From NCBI GenBank assembly GCA_000433915.1, contig HF993645.1:77584-103998 (forward strand): 26,415 bases of DNA. Direction: 5' to 3'. This DNA comes from Clostridium sp. CAG:793 (GTDB taxonomy: Bacteria > Bacillota > Clostridia > TANB77 > CAG-508). How positions within the stretch are numbered: the first letter of the stretch is position 1; each line of letters starts with the position of its first letter. Below the pieces are notes generated by a model, which was given only the letters and a program-made list of their open reading frames with translations, ran no database searches and was not told where the DNA came from. Of this stretch, positions 1 to 7,261 are shown piece by piece. Position numbers and translations under genes: made by a program.

Positions 1-1054
1 CAGTTAAATCAAGAGATTTACAATCACTCTTACCATTTGCAATAGTAATGTTAGTTGCAACATCACCACTAGAAATCAAATTAGAATACGAATAGTTATT
101 AAACCCATATTCAAATAATCTTTTACAATCAGCCTCTCTGGATGTAGTGCTATTAGTAGTATTATCAGAATTCAAAATAACAGCAATTAAATTAACTCCA
201 TTTTTTTCAGCAGAAGCGATTATACAAAATCCAGCAGCATCAGTATAACCAGTTTTTAAACCATTAGCATATTCATAGTAACCTTTTCTACTCTTGCGTA
301 GCAATAAATTAGTGGTATTAAATATTCTAGAATCGCCTGTATATACATCATTATTAGGAAGAGTATATGTAACAGTAGAAGCAATAGTACGCAAAGTAGA
401 ATTGGAATATGCAGCTTTACCAATCAAAGCCAGATCATATGCACTAGAATAGTGATTCTCATTATGAATCCCATTAGGATTAATAAAATTAGTAGAAACG
501 CATCCCAATTCCCTAGCTTTAGAATTCATCATATCAGAAAATGTTGCAATATCTTCATTAAATTTAGCTTTAGCACTACTAGAAGAGCCAGTATCATAAC
601 CATTACCTTTATTAACAATATACTGAGCAAGTACATAAGCAGAATCATTAGCAGAAGCAACCATCAAAGAATAAAGAAGTTCTCTAATTGTAAGTTCTTC
701 ACCAGGTTGCAAGTTAGCTATTGAATATGAATATGGCACAGAATGAACAGAATAATAGCTAACTTTAGCTATATCATCCAAATTACAATTATCCAAAGTA
801 AGAATGGCTGTAACAAGTTTAGTTGTGCTAGCTGGGTACATTCGAGTAGTAGAATTTTTTTCATATAAAGTTTTTCCAGATTCAGCATCGATTAATATAC
901 CTGATTCTGCATAAATATCCAAACCAGTACTACTACCATTTACCTGGTCATCATCTGTAGCTGTATCATTTACCGCTAATATAGAGCTAGACATACACAG
1001 TGTAACCAACATTGTAATAAGCATATAGCTAATTAAAAATTTTTTAAAACACAT
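1..1054 (-). CDS. dacA: D-alanyl-D-alanine carboxypeptidase (S11 family, low-molecular-mass PBP), C-terminus beyond window
   Basis: The enzyme removes the terminal D-Ala from peptidoglycan pentapeptides outside the membrane, which controls cross-linking. The minus strand is open from ATG at 1052-1054 to the left edge: 351 residues, with the C-terminal beta domain and stop missing. A signal peptide covers about residues 1-28 (Lys-Lys, hydrophobic stretch, SSILA). All three serine-PBP motifs are visible: STTK with the catalytic Ser at about 76, SAN at 134-136, and KTG at 267-269. An AGGAGCG ribosome binding site (plus 1065-1071) lies 10 bases before the ATG. The gene is divergent from the comEA-like gene. 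Its codons end mostly in T, unlike the A-ending codons of plus-strand genes here. The family is secure. Whether this is the vegetative or a sporulation paralogue (DacB, DacF) cannot be told. Confidence 0.93.
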   Translation of the reverse strand, partial: MCFKKFLISYMLITMLVTLCMSSSILAVNDTATDDDQVNGSSTGLDIYAESGILIDAESGKTLYEKNSTTRMYPASTTKLVTAILTLDNCNLDDIAKVSYYSVHSVPYSYSIANLQPGEELTIRELLYSLMVASANDSAYVLAQYIVNKGNGYDTGSSSSAKAKFNEDIATFSDMMNSKARELGCVSTNFINPNGIHNENHYSSAYDLALIGKAAYSNSTLRTIASTVTYTLPNNDVYTGDSRIFNTTNLLLRKSRKGYYEYANGLKTGYTDAAGFCIIASAEKNGVNLIAVILNSDNTTNSTTSREADCKRLFEYGFNNYSYSNLISSGDVATNITIANGKSDCKSLDLT

Positions 1055-1171
1055 AAATAAAAAACGCTCCTAAAATAAATATATTAAAATATTAAAATAA
1101 AATTCAACAAATCAATACAATAATAACAAGAAAAGACAAATAAATCAATAAAAGAAAGGAGAAAAATTATA

Positions 1172-1693
1172 ATGATAAAAGAAAAAATACTAGAAAAGTT
1201 AGATCAATTAAAAAGATATAATAGAAAACAAATGATAATAGTAACTATATCAATAGCAATTATATTGATAATACTGTTTTTAATAGCATACAAATATTTT
1301 TATTCTGATAATACTGAAATTATAATAGACACTAATCAAACTGAAACAGAAAATATTGAAAATAATGAAAATGAGCAGACCATAACGAGCAAACTTGGAA
1401 TAAAAGAAAACAAAAAGACCATAATGGTTCATGTCGTTGGAGAAGTAAATAGACCAGGAATAGTAGAATTAAATGAAGGAGCTAGAATAATAGATGCAAT
1501 TAATGGAGCAGGAGGAAAAACAGAAGAAGCAGATATGTCAAAAATAAATTTAGCGTATGTAATAGAAGATGGAAGCCAGATATATGTTCCAAGCATATAT
1601 GAAAAAAATAATGATATTGAATATATAAGAGAAAGCGCAGGAGAAGGAGTAATAAATAATGCAAGTATCCAAGAACGGTCAAAAGCAAAGTAA
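1172..1693 (+). CDS. comEA: ComEA-like protein, N-terminal part: membrane anchor plus SLBB domain
   Basis: ComEA is the membrane-bound double-stranded DNA receptor of natural transformation. This 173-residue frame has a cytoplasmic basic start, one membrane helix at about residues 21-40, an acidic Asn/Glu-rich linker, and an SLBB beta-grasp domain at about 86-145 (VHVVGEVNRPGIVEL, then INGAGG). The frame stops at 1691-1693, before the helix-hairpin-helix DNA-binding part that ComEA normally carries in the same chain; that part follows in the +1 frame. An AAAGGAG ribosome binding site at 1155-1161 fixes the start. The gene is either a frameshifted comEA or a true two-gene split. No comEB, comEC or comG gene is in the window. 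Confidence 0.85.
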   Translation: MIKEKILEKLDQLKRYNRKQMIIVTISIAIILIILFLIAYKYFYSDNTEIIIDTNQTETENIENNENEQTITSKLGIKENKKTIMVHVVGEVNRPGIVELNEGARIIDAINGAGGKTEEADMSKINLAYVIEDGSQIYVPSIYEKNNDIEYIRESAGEGVINNASIQERSKAK

Positions 1694-1883
1694 AGTAAAT
1701 ATAAATAAAGCAAATAAAGAAAAATTAATGACACTACCAGGAGTGGGAGAAAGCACTGCACTAAAAATAATAGAATATCGAACGCAAAATGGAGATTATA
1801 AATCAATAGAAGATTTAAAGAAAGTAGCTGGAATCGGAGATAGCAAGTTTAATAATTTAAAAGAATATGTAACTGTGAAATAA
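1659..1883 (+). CDS. ComEA-like protein, C-terminal part: helix-hairpin-helix DNA-binding domain
   Basis: This frame of 74 residues overlaps the upstream frame by 35 bases. It carries the classic ComEA tail: KVNINKANKEKLMTLPGVGE, then ALKIIEYR, a second hairpin VAGIGDSKF, and a short end. These are tandem helix-hairpin-helix motifs that bind the DNA backbone. In complete ComEA proteins this domain is joined to the SLBB domain. Here ATG at 1659 has its own AAGGAG at 1644-1649 with a 9-base gap, so separate translation by coupling is possible. A separate product would lack any membrane anchor. The simpler reading is one ancestral comEA with a +1 frameshift around 1655-1690, or an assembly error. 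Confidence 0.8.
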   Translation: MQVSKNGQKQSKVNINKANKEKLMTLPGVGESTALKIIEYRTQNGDYKSIEDLKKVAGIGDSKFNNLKEYVTVK

Positions 1884-1973
1884 ACATTATGTATAAAATG
1901 CAGATATATAACCAATACTACTAATAAATCTATTATAATATAGTAATATTATAAATAGAAAGGAAGATTAAAT

Positions 1974-2237
1974 ATGGAAATATTCAATAATGAAGATTAT
2001 AAATTTATTAGTGAATTTATTGAACAAAAATTACCAGTGTTGAAAGAAAACAAGAATTTTAAAGCAGAATATCTTAAACTTAGTGAGAAAATGGATGAAT
2101 TTGAAAAAAATTTAACAGAAGAGCAAAAAGACCAATTTTATGAAATTGTAGAACTATTTTATAAAACCGAAGAATATTATTTTGCTTTTAGTTATTCATT
2201 AGGAGTAAAATATGGCAAAGACTTAAACAAATTATAA
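1974..2237 (+). CDS. Small acidic alpha-helical protein, unknown function
   Basis: The product has 87 residues, is predicted mostly helical, rich in Glu and Lys, and has no signal peptide or membrane segment. The pattern is an N-terminal helix, a central heptad-like stretch of Leu/Glu/Lys around residues 25-55, and a C-terminal aromatic and glycine segment (YYFAFSYSLGVKYGKDL). This overall shape recalls the short clostridial DUF6809-type proteins, which I offer only as a loose resemblance. A clear ribosome binding site, GAAAGGAAG at 1958-1966, precedes ATG. The gene ends at a perfect hairpin shared with the convergent XRE regulator. Confidence 0.7.
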   Translation: MEIFNNEDYKFISEFIEQKLPVLKENKNFKAEYLKLSEKMDEFEKNLTEEQKDQFYEIVELFYKTEEYYFAFSYSLGVKYGKDLNKL

Positions 2238-2238
2238 A

Positions 2239-2276
2239 AAACATATAAATTTAACACTAAATAAATTTATATGTTT
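2239..2276. terminator. Bidirectional intrinsic terminator
   Basis: A perfect 15-bp stem (2239-2253 with 2262-2276) has an 8-base loop. T-rich runs follow on both strands. It separates the convergent small-protein gene and XRE gene, so it can end both transcripts. Confidence 0.85.
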
Positions 2277-2281
2277 TAATT

Positions 2282-2611
2282 TTACTTTGACAAAAAATAA
2301 TCGATAAAATGCAGAATACTTTCCTTATCTCGCTTACTTAACTTTTTAAACTTTTCATCATAAATAGAAACAGAATTTTTAACATTATTATCAAGAAGAT
2401 CGTACAAAACAATATCAGGAGTAATTTGATAGGCATTACAAAGTTTAATAAGAGTGTCAATGCTTCCCTTAGACAAGCCTCTTTCTATTTGACTTATATG
2501 TCTTGGTTCTAAACCTGTTAATTCTGCAACTTGGTTTTGCGTCAAATTATTCTTAACTCTGTATTGCTGACATACATGACCAATATGTTTATTTATACTA
2601 TTTTTATCCAT
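2282..2611 (-). CDS. XRE-family helix-turn-helix transcriptional regulator
   Basis: The product has 109 residues. A lambda-Cro/C1-type HTH spans about residues 9-62: NLTQNQVAELTG is the first helix and turn, and PRHISQIERG is the recognition helix region, the usual XRE signature. The remaining 45 residues are a polar helical tail (KLSKRDKESILHFIDYFLSK) that probably mediates dimerisation. Similar tails are common in small clostridial XRE repressors. A ribosome binding site of the AGGTAGGA type precedes the ATG. The gene is divergent from the GLUG surface-protein gene, and the shared intergenic region holds a repeated 12-mer that could be its operator. Regulation of itself and of that neighbour is therefore plausible but unproven. 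Confidence 0.9.
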   Translation of the reverse strand: MDKNSINKHIGHVCQQYRVKNNLTQNQVAELTGLEPRHISQIERGLSKGSIDTLIKLCNAYQITPDIVLYDLLDNNVKNSVSIYDEKFKKLSKRDKESILHFIDYFLSK

Positions 2612-2672
2612 AATTTATCCTACCTTCTTTAATAATATAATATTTTATAACATTTTTAGGAATGATTTTATA

Positions 2673-2762
2673 TTTGACAAATATCAAATATAAATTGATT
2701 TTTTATTTAAAAATTATTTACAATTTTTTATGAATTTGATAAAATTAAAATTGACAAATATC
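2673..2762. promoter_or_regulatory. Possible operator region: repeated 12-mer between XRE regulator and GLUG gene
   Basis: TTGACAAATATC occurs exactly twice, at 2674-2685 and 2751-2762, start to start 77 bases apart. The first copy lies in an imperfect dyad, TTTGA-6-TCAAA (2673-2688). The second copy coincides with the -35 of the promoter proposed for the GLUG gene, as expected for a repressor site. Confidence 0.4.
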
Positions 2763-2779
2763 GTTTTTAAATTTAATAA
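2751..2779 (+). promoter_or_regulatory. Candidate sigma-A promoter of the GLUG surface-protein gene
   Basis: A consensus -35 TTGACA (2751-2756), a 17-base spacer and a weaker -10 TAATAA (2774-2779) would give a leader of roughly 70 bases before the ATG at 2856. Confidence 0.5.
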
Positions 2780-2855
2780 AATAATTTATATAAATAAAAA
2801 TGGAGGATATACTAATGATAAGAATCTTCTAAAATATAGTAAGGAGTTGAACACG

Positions 2856-4904
2856 ATGGAAAAAAATGAAAAAAATAAAGGAGTTACACTAATTGCATTG
2901 GTAATAACCATCATAGTTCTACTTATATTGGCAGGAGTAAGTATAAGTACGCTAACAGGGCAGAATGGAATACTGAAACGAGCTATTGAAGCTAAAAATA
3001 CAACAGAGGTTGCAAGTGAAAAAGAAGGAATACAGATGGCTGTAACAACAAGTCAAATGGCAAGTGCTAATTATACAAGTATAAAAAAAGATGGCTTACA
3101 AAGCGAATTAAATAGTTATTTTGGAAAAGAAAAGACGACACTTGAAGATAATAAAGACGGTTCTTATACAGTAACAATGAATAATTCTAAAAGAAAATAT
3201 ACTATAGAAGACGATGGTTCTATAATTGAAGGAGTATATGATAAATGGAATGGAACAGATTCAAAAGAACCAACAGAAAAAACATCAAATGAAATTCATA
3301 TATATACGGTAGCAGAACTTAAATGGATAGCTGATAAGGTTAATAATGATGGAAATACATTTGATGGATACACAATATATTTAGAAAATAACCTAGATTT
3401 CGGAGCACGTGAAACAAGTGGAACTTGGGAAAACACAGAAAATGAAGCTTTAAAGTGGACAGCTATTGGAAAACAAAAAGATATTCCTTTAAAGGCAACT
3501 TTTGAGGGAAATAATCACATTATAAAAGGTGTATATATTAATGATGAAACAAAGTTTAACGGAATATTTGGAAACTCAAGTTCAATATTAAATTTAACTG
3601 TAAAAAATAGTTATATAAAGGGAGGAAATGCTTCAGGAACGGTTGTAGGAGCAGTGAGAAGTGGAACAATTGAAAACTGCCATAATATTAATTCAACTGT
3701 TGAGTTATATGACGAAAGTTCTGGTGTTGGTGGAGTTGTGGGACAGGTTAAAGGTGTTATTAAAAATTGTACTAATATTGGTGGAAGAGTAGTTGGAAAA
3801 AAAAGTGCTAACGGTAGAACTCAAGCTGGAGGAATAGTTGGACTACTTGTAACTGGAGGATCTCAAGCTATAAATTGCTACAATGCAGGAGATGTAACAG
3901 GAGAAGGTAACTTTGTAGGAGGAGTTGTAGGTGCAGAGGATACTTTTTCAACAATACAGGATTGCTACAACATGGGAAATGTAACAGGAAAAGGTAACTT
4001 TGTAGGAGGAGTTGTAGGGTATGCAAATCCCTCTTCAACAATACAGGACTGCTACAACACAGGAAATGTAACAGGAGAAGGTAAAAATGTAGGAGGAGTT
4101 GTAGGGGGTGCAAATACCTCTTCAACAATACAGGACTGCTACAACACGGGAAATGTAACAGGAGAAGGTAACTTGGTAGGAGGAGTTGCAGGGGGTGCAA
4201 ATCCCTCTTCAACAATACAGGACTGCTACAACATAGGAAATGTAACAGGAGAAGGTAACTTTGTAGGAGGAGTTGCAGGGGGTGCAGATACTTCTTCAAC
4301 AATACAGGACTGCTACAACACGGGAAATGTAACAGGAGATGAAACTGTAGGAGGAGTTGCAGGGTATGCAAATACCTCTTCAACAGTACAGGATTGCTAC
4401 AACACAGGAAATGTAACAGGAGATGAAACTGTAGGAGGAGTTGTAGGGTGTGCTGCTAATATAGTGACAAAATGTTACAATACGGGAACTATTGTAAGCA
4501 AAGGAATTAGTGGAACAGGTGGAATAGTCGGAGATTGTATAACAAAAATCCCACAAGATATTAGTTTATGTTTTAATGCAGGAACAGTACAAGCACCAGA
4601 AGGTGCGGGAGGAATAAGTGGATATCTGGGAGCAAAAGGATATGCAGCTAAAGAAACCAAATGTTATAATAAAGGAAAAGTAATATGTACGCAAAGCAAT
4701 ACATGCAGGGGAGAGATTATAGGAAAAATAGCAAGTGATGCTACTGTTACAAATAGTTATTACTTTACAAATGAAACTTCAAGATATGGAGTGGGAGCAA
4801 TAACTGCTGGTGGAGACCTTGAAGCTAAAAGAAATGGAACACAAAAAACAACGACTAACTTAAATAGTTATGAAGAATTTTTAACTTGGATAGAACAACA
4901 GTAA
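2856..4904 (+). CDS. Surface protein: prepilin-like N-terminus plus GLUG-type repeats
   Basis: The product has 682 residues from ATG 2856, chosen because AAGGAG (2841-2846) lies 9 bases upstream; the frame is open further up, to 2730, without a ribosome binding site. Residues 8-30 are basic, then GVTLIALVITIIVLLILAG. This is a class III (prepilin) cleavage and methylation motif in which the usual Glu at +5 is Ala. A helical pseudopilin-like stem follows, then a polar region with WIADKVNNDG and LENNLDFG, then repeats of the GLUG type (VGGVVG, DCYNTGNVTG) from about residue 260 to 600. GLUG repeats are expected to fold as a beta-solenoid, seen in adhesins and IgA-protease-like proteins. No LPXTG motif or classical signal peptide is present. 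Likely role: cell-surface or pseudopilus-linked adhesin. An intrinsic terminator follows directly. Confidence 0.82.
   Translation: MEKNEKNKGVTLIALVITIIVLLILAGVSISTLTGQNGILKRAIEAKNTTEVASEKEGIQMAVTTSQMASANYTSIKKDGLQSELNSYFGKEKTTLEDNKDGSYTVTMNNSKRKYTIEDDGSIIEGVYDKWNGTDSKEPTEKTSNEIHIYTVAELKWIADKVNNDGNTFDGYTIYLENNLDFGARETSGTWENTENEALKWTAIGKQKDIPLKATFEGNNHIIKGVYINDETKFNGIFGNSSSILNLTVKNSYIKGGNASGTVVGAVRSGTIENCHNINSTVELYDESSGVGGVVGQVKGVIKNCTNIGGRVVGKKSANGRTQAGGIVGLLVTGGSQAINCYNAGDVTGEGNFVGGVVGAEDTFSTIQDCYNMGNVTGKGNFVGGVVGYANPSSTIQDCYNTGNVTGEGKNVGGVVGGANTSSTIQDCYNTGNVTGEGNLVGGVAGGANPSSTIQDCYNIGNVTGEGNFVGGVAGGADTSSTIQDCYNTGNVTGDETVGGVAGYANTSSTVQDCYNTGNVTGDETVGGVVGCAANIVTKCYNTGTIVSKGISGTGGIVGDCITKIPQDISLCFNAGTVQAPEGAGGISGYLGAKGYAAKETKCYNKGKVICTQSNTCRGEIIGKIASDATVTNSYYFTNETSRYGVGAITAGGDLEAKRNGTQKTTTNLNSYEEFLTWIEQQ
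3876..4472 (+). repeat. Tandem 87-bp repeats encoding 29-residue GLUG units
   Basis: The word TGCTA, within the codons for CYN, recurs at 3876, 3963, 4050, 4137, 4224, 4311 and 4395, then as TGTTA at 4473. Spacing is 87 bases five times, then 84 and 78. Units are nearly identical at the DNA level (TCTTCAACAATACAG and AATGTAACAGGA recur), so copy number could change by slippage without breaking the frame. Confidence 0.92.
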
Positions 4905-4911
4905 AACAGAT

Positions 4912-4941
4912 AAAAATAGCAATCAAAGTATTGCTATTTTT
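4912..4941 (+). terminator. Intrinsic terminator of the GLUG gene
   Basis: A 12-bp perfect stem (4912-4923 with 4930-4941) has a 6-base loop and ends in a T-rich tail. It starts 7 bases after the stop codon. Confidence 0.88.
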
Positions 4942-5169
4942 AATTTTATTTAGTAAAATGTACAAAATTGCTTCTCCGTTGCAATGGAACAGAAGAAAAA
5001 GAAAATATAGGAAAAATACCAACTATTATGAAAATAATTAATGGAGATAACACATTTCGAAAAGATGATAGAAATATAAACAAGGGATCCCCGATATTAT
5101 CTAGTATGAATTTAATTTTAAAACTTGTATATAATCTAGTAATTAATTATGGCTCTATCAACAATTTAA
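4942..5169. other. Gene-poor stretch at the left side of the decayed mobile element
   Basis: I recognise no gene here. A TTG-started plus-strand frame crosses it and runs into the antisense of the next gene, but it has no ribosome binding site and no family pattern. The left boundary of the element may lie in this stretch; no repeat that would mark it is visible. Confidence 0.4.
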
Positions 5170-5670
5170 TTAAATGCCTATATATGCTTTTTTTCTTTTA
5201 TTCAATATTTTCATATCAGGATAAACACAATAAGCAAATAGTGTATTACAAATAACATTATTTAAACAACTATCATCTTTAAATAATAAAATGAGCCTAT
5301 CTGCTTCTGGTATAGATGGACTATTTATTTTTAATAGTTTCAAAAAGCCTTTTTCACTTGCTTTATCTGTTACAATTATATTATATAGTAAATTTTCTTT
5401 ACTTAGAAAAGTAATATACACAGGAGTAAAGCCTTTATGAAAATATTTAAATCTATTTTTATATTTACACAAAATATCTATTGCATATATCATTTTCATA
5501 TCAATAGTAGCAGTATTATGAACAAATATATCACCTTTTCTACTAATGATATTATTTGATAATATATTTTTAAAATTATCATTTGGCTTATTAAATAGTA
5601 TCTGTAATTGTTTCAATGTAGCACATCCAAAATCTTGTAAAAAATTTATAACTTTTAATTTATCATCCAT
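5170..5670 (-). CDS. DUF5697-like protein of conjugative elements
   Basis: The product has 166 residues from ATG at 5668-5670; GGAGG sits 8 bases upstream, and a TTG further up (5685) would overlap that ribosome binding site. The N-terminus (KVINFLQDFGCATLKQLQIL) looks like a winged-helix domain. Then come NNIISRKGDIFVHN, a central segment PVYITFLSKENLLYNIIVTD, and a C-terminal part IPEADRLILLFKD. From memory this pattern matches DUF5697 proteins found on clostridial conjugative elements, whose function is unknown; a DNA-binding or nuclease-related role is only a guess. The frame is intact, unlike several neighbours. The candidate antisense small RNA covers its leader region. Confidence 0.75.
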   Translation of the reverse strand: MDDKLKVINFLQDFGCATLKQLQILFNKPNDNFKNILSNNIISRKGDIFVHNTATIDMKMIYAIDILCKYKNRFKYFHKGFTPVYITFLSKENLLYNIIVTDKASEKGFLKLLKINSPSIPEADRLILLFKDDSCLNNVICNTLFAYCVYPDMKILNKRKKAYIGI

Positions 5671-5728
5671 TTTCAAAACCTCCAAACAAAAAAATAAAGC
5701 CCATAGAGGACTAAAATTTTAAAAATTA

Positions 5729-5757
5729 TTGACTTTTGCATTTATTATGAGTCTAAT
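5729..5757 (+). promoter_or_regulatory. Promoter of a candidate small RNA
   Basis: TTGACT (5729-5734), a 17-base spacer, then TCTAAT (5752-5757); each box matches consensus at five of six positions. It points away from the flanking minus-strand genes, and a terminator follows about 60 bases downstream of its end. Confidence 0.6.
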
Positions 5758-5762
5758 AATTA

Positions 5763-5852
5763 TAGAAGACAGATACCACAGAAATGTGGCATGTCCGGTT
5801 AAGAATATATTAAGAATACATCTCTAACGGTCAAGCAGAGATGTGTTTTTTT
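5763..5852 (+). ncRNA. Candidate small RNA, antisense within the mobile element
   Basis: Between the promoter at 5729-5757 and an intrinsic terminator lies a stretch of about 90 bases with no plus-strand ORF. It contains a perfect hairpin, CCACA-GAAA-TGTGG (5776-5789), and ends in the terminator hairpin. The RNA would be complementary to the leader of the DUF5697-like gene and the last codons of the S1-like pseudogene. Countertranscribed RNAs control replication or transfer genes on many plasmids and elements. I do not recognise a known RNA family. Confidence 0.5.
5818..5852 (+). terminator. Intrinsic terminator on the plus strand
   Basis: An 8-bp stem ACATCTCT/AGAGATGT (5818-5825 with 5837-5844) has an 11-base loop and is followed by G and a run of eight T. 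The minus strand has no T run after the hairpin, so the terminator belongs to a plus-strand transcript. Confidence 0.75.
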
Positions 5853-6359
5853 CGTTGTCTAATTTTCTTATTTTTACTCTTAAATATGCTCCAACTTTGT
5901 ATATACCCTTGCAACTAACGATATAAATATGTTTTAAATTTTGAGCTTTTATAATGACCTCTTTTCCGTACATATCAACTAAAATATGTTTAACACCCAC
6001 TGCAATAATTCTTATTTTTATTGTGTCATTTACTTTTAATTTTGGAATTTCTATACTTGATCTTAATTCCATAGCTTCAATTCTACTTGCTATTGCTATA
6101 TTTGAAATACTGTCATACTCAAGCACAATAAAGTCAACTTCAGCTCCTAGCATACCTCTAATTATTGATTTATTTGTACTTTTTTGTACCAATAAATTTA
6201 CTGGAATAAGAATTTTTGTATCATAGTATCAAACAATTGCACAAGCAGTATGCTCATTTTTTTAGATAGTATTCACCTTCAATCCCAGTAATTAATCTGA
6301 GTTAATATTCTTTTTTCTTCTTTACTTCTTAAAATTTCTTTTATATGTGTATCTTCCAA
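5824..6359 (-). pseudogene. S1-like RNA-binding protein of conjugative elements, broken
   Basis: The last 122 codons (5824-6192) are open and include IIRGMLGAEVDFIV, IAIASRIEAM and IRIIAVGVKHILVD, the pattern of S1/OB-fold proteins carried by Firmicutes conjugative elements. The 5' part can be followed in pieces on three frames: TTG at 6357-6359 after AAGGTGG (6367-6373) gives MEDTHIKEILRSKEEKRILT; a shift then gives TGIEGEYYLKK; a second shift at an A7 run gives NEHTACAIV; an in-frame TGA follows; then YYDTKILIPVNLL joins the open part. Two frameshifts plus one stop mean the gene is dead. The remaining C-terminal frame lacks a ribosome binding site. Confidence 0.75.
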
Positions 6360-6373
6360 TATTTTACCACCTT

Positions 6374-6402
6374 AAAAAGCATCTATCAATATTGATAAAT
6401 GC
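6374..6402 (-). terminator. Intrinsic terminator on the minus strand
   Basis: Positions 6379-6402 are a near-perfect palindrome with 12-base arms and one mismatch. On the minus strand it is followed by TTTTT. It lies after the PrgI and tiny-ORF genes and just before the ribosome binding site of the S1-like pseudogene. Confidence 0.65.
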
Positions 6403-6452
6403 CTCAAATTTAAAAATTATCAAATGTAATATTCTCAAATTCCTGCTCTTTT

Positions 6453-6539
6453 TTATAGATTTTTCTTTTTGTTTAAATAAATAGCAGTACCAATTACAAA
6501 TACAATAGTTAGTCCAATAAAAATAAACATTATTACCAT
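6453..6539 (-). CDS. Tiny single-helix membrane peptide
   Basis: A 28-residue ORF starts 1 base after the PrgI stop. It reads MVIMFIFIGLTIVFVIGTAI and ends in NKKKNL: one hydrophobic helix and a basic tail. The ribosome binding site GGAGGT is inside the last codons of prgI, with a 10-base gap, which indicates translational coupling. Function is unknown; it may be an accessory peptide of the conjugation machinery. Confidence 0.55.
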   Translation of the reverse strand: MVIMFIFIGLTIVFVIGTAIYLNKKKNL

Positions 6540-6540
6540 T

Positions 6541-6825
6541 TTAATAAGAACCTCCATACTTGAAATTTTTCTTACGAACAAAGTATTTTGTAGCATATAG
6601 AAATAGCTTATCAAAATTTTGTTCTTTTATTTTTTTAAATGCACAAAGTAGAAAAAATGTAGAGATTATAATAATAAATATATTTAAAACAATATTGAAT
6701 GGGGTGGCAAAAATACATAAACTAGATGTAGCAAACATTAAATATATTACTTGTCTAAAACTAAGGTAGCTACCAAATATTTTTTCTTCTCTTTGAACAT
6801 CATATGGAACTTTAAACACTTTCAA
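6541..6825 (-). CDS. PrgI family protein (VirB3-like conjugation membrane protein)
   Basis: The product has 94 residues and starts at TTG (6823-6825), with AGGTG 7 bases upstream. The N-terminus VFKVPYDVQREEKIFG is the hallmark of PrgI proteins, followed by LSFRQVIYLMFA and two membrane helices at about residues 27-45 and 47-63, then a basic tail. PrgI proteins take the place of VirB3 in Gram-positive type IV secretion systems and normally lie next to the VirB4 ATPase. Here VirB4 is missing and a tiny ORF and a terminator follow, so the transfer operon has been cut. The frame itself is intact. Confidence 0.85.
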   Translation of the reverse strand: MKVFKVPYDVQREEKIFGSYLSFRQVIYLMFATSSLCIFATPFNIVLNIFIIIISTFFLLCAFKKIKEQNFDKLFLYATKYFVRKKNFKYGGSY

Positions 6826-6835
6826 AATTAATCAC

Positions 6836-7210
6836 CTAACTTCCAAGCAATGTTCCACTATTATTTGTGGCAATATTTATAATAATTCCAGCAATAATAA
6901 GTGAAGCACCTAAAATTACGCCACCACCGCAAATCCAAGCAAGTGAACCAATAGATTCTGCACGCTTTTGTGGATTATTGGCATTAGCAATCATTTTTAG
7001 AGCAGCAATAAATACACTAGCGAAGATTAAGACACCGACCTAATGGCATTGCAATACTAGTGATAACTCTTTTAATATTATCTGTTGCAGTTTGCACTTC
7101 AGCTGTTCCAATACTTTCAGCAAAACATTGATTACATTGAATTAGTAATAATGTAATTGTTGTTCCAATGCTTGATAATTTTGGAATAAGTTTCTTTTTT
7201 TAACATTCAT
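6836..7210 (-). pseudogene. Two-helix pilin-like conjugation protein (VirB2 position), frameshifted
   Basis: ATG at 7208-7210 follows AAGGAG (plus 7221-7226) and gives MNVKK, then the frame is lost in an A7 run (plus 7195-7201). In the next frame one reads LIPKLSSIGTTITLLLIQC and SIGTAEVQTATDNIKRVITS. A second shift near 7035-7045 leads to FASVFIAALKMIANANNPQK and then GGGVILGASLIIAGIIINIA, ending at TAG 6836-6838. A secretion-like N-terminus plus two hydrophobic helices directly before prgI fits a VirB2/TrbC-type pilin. Two frameshifts make it nonfunctional unless they are assembly errors. Confidence 0.65.
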
Positions 7211-7261
7211 AAAACACCATCTCCTTAACTTTTTGAGAGGGCAAATTAAGGAGAACACTAT

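Noticed and set aside
452..724. Plus-strand frame of 90 codons
   Set aside because: It lies opposite the well-supported carboxypeptidase gene and has no recognisable features.
3868..4383. Minus-strand frame of 171 codons with regular repeats
   Set aside because: It is the antisense of the 87-bp GLUG repeats, with no ribosome binding site and no family resemblance.
4968..5255. TTG-started plus-strand frame of 95 codons
   Set aside because: It has no ribosome binding site and no family pattern, and it runs into the antisense of the DUF5697-like gene.
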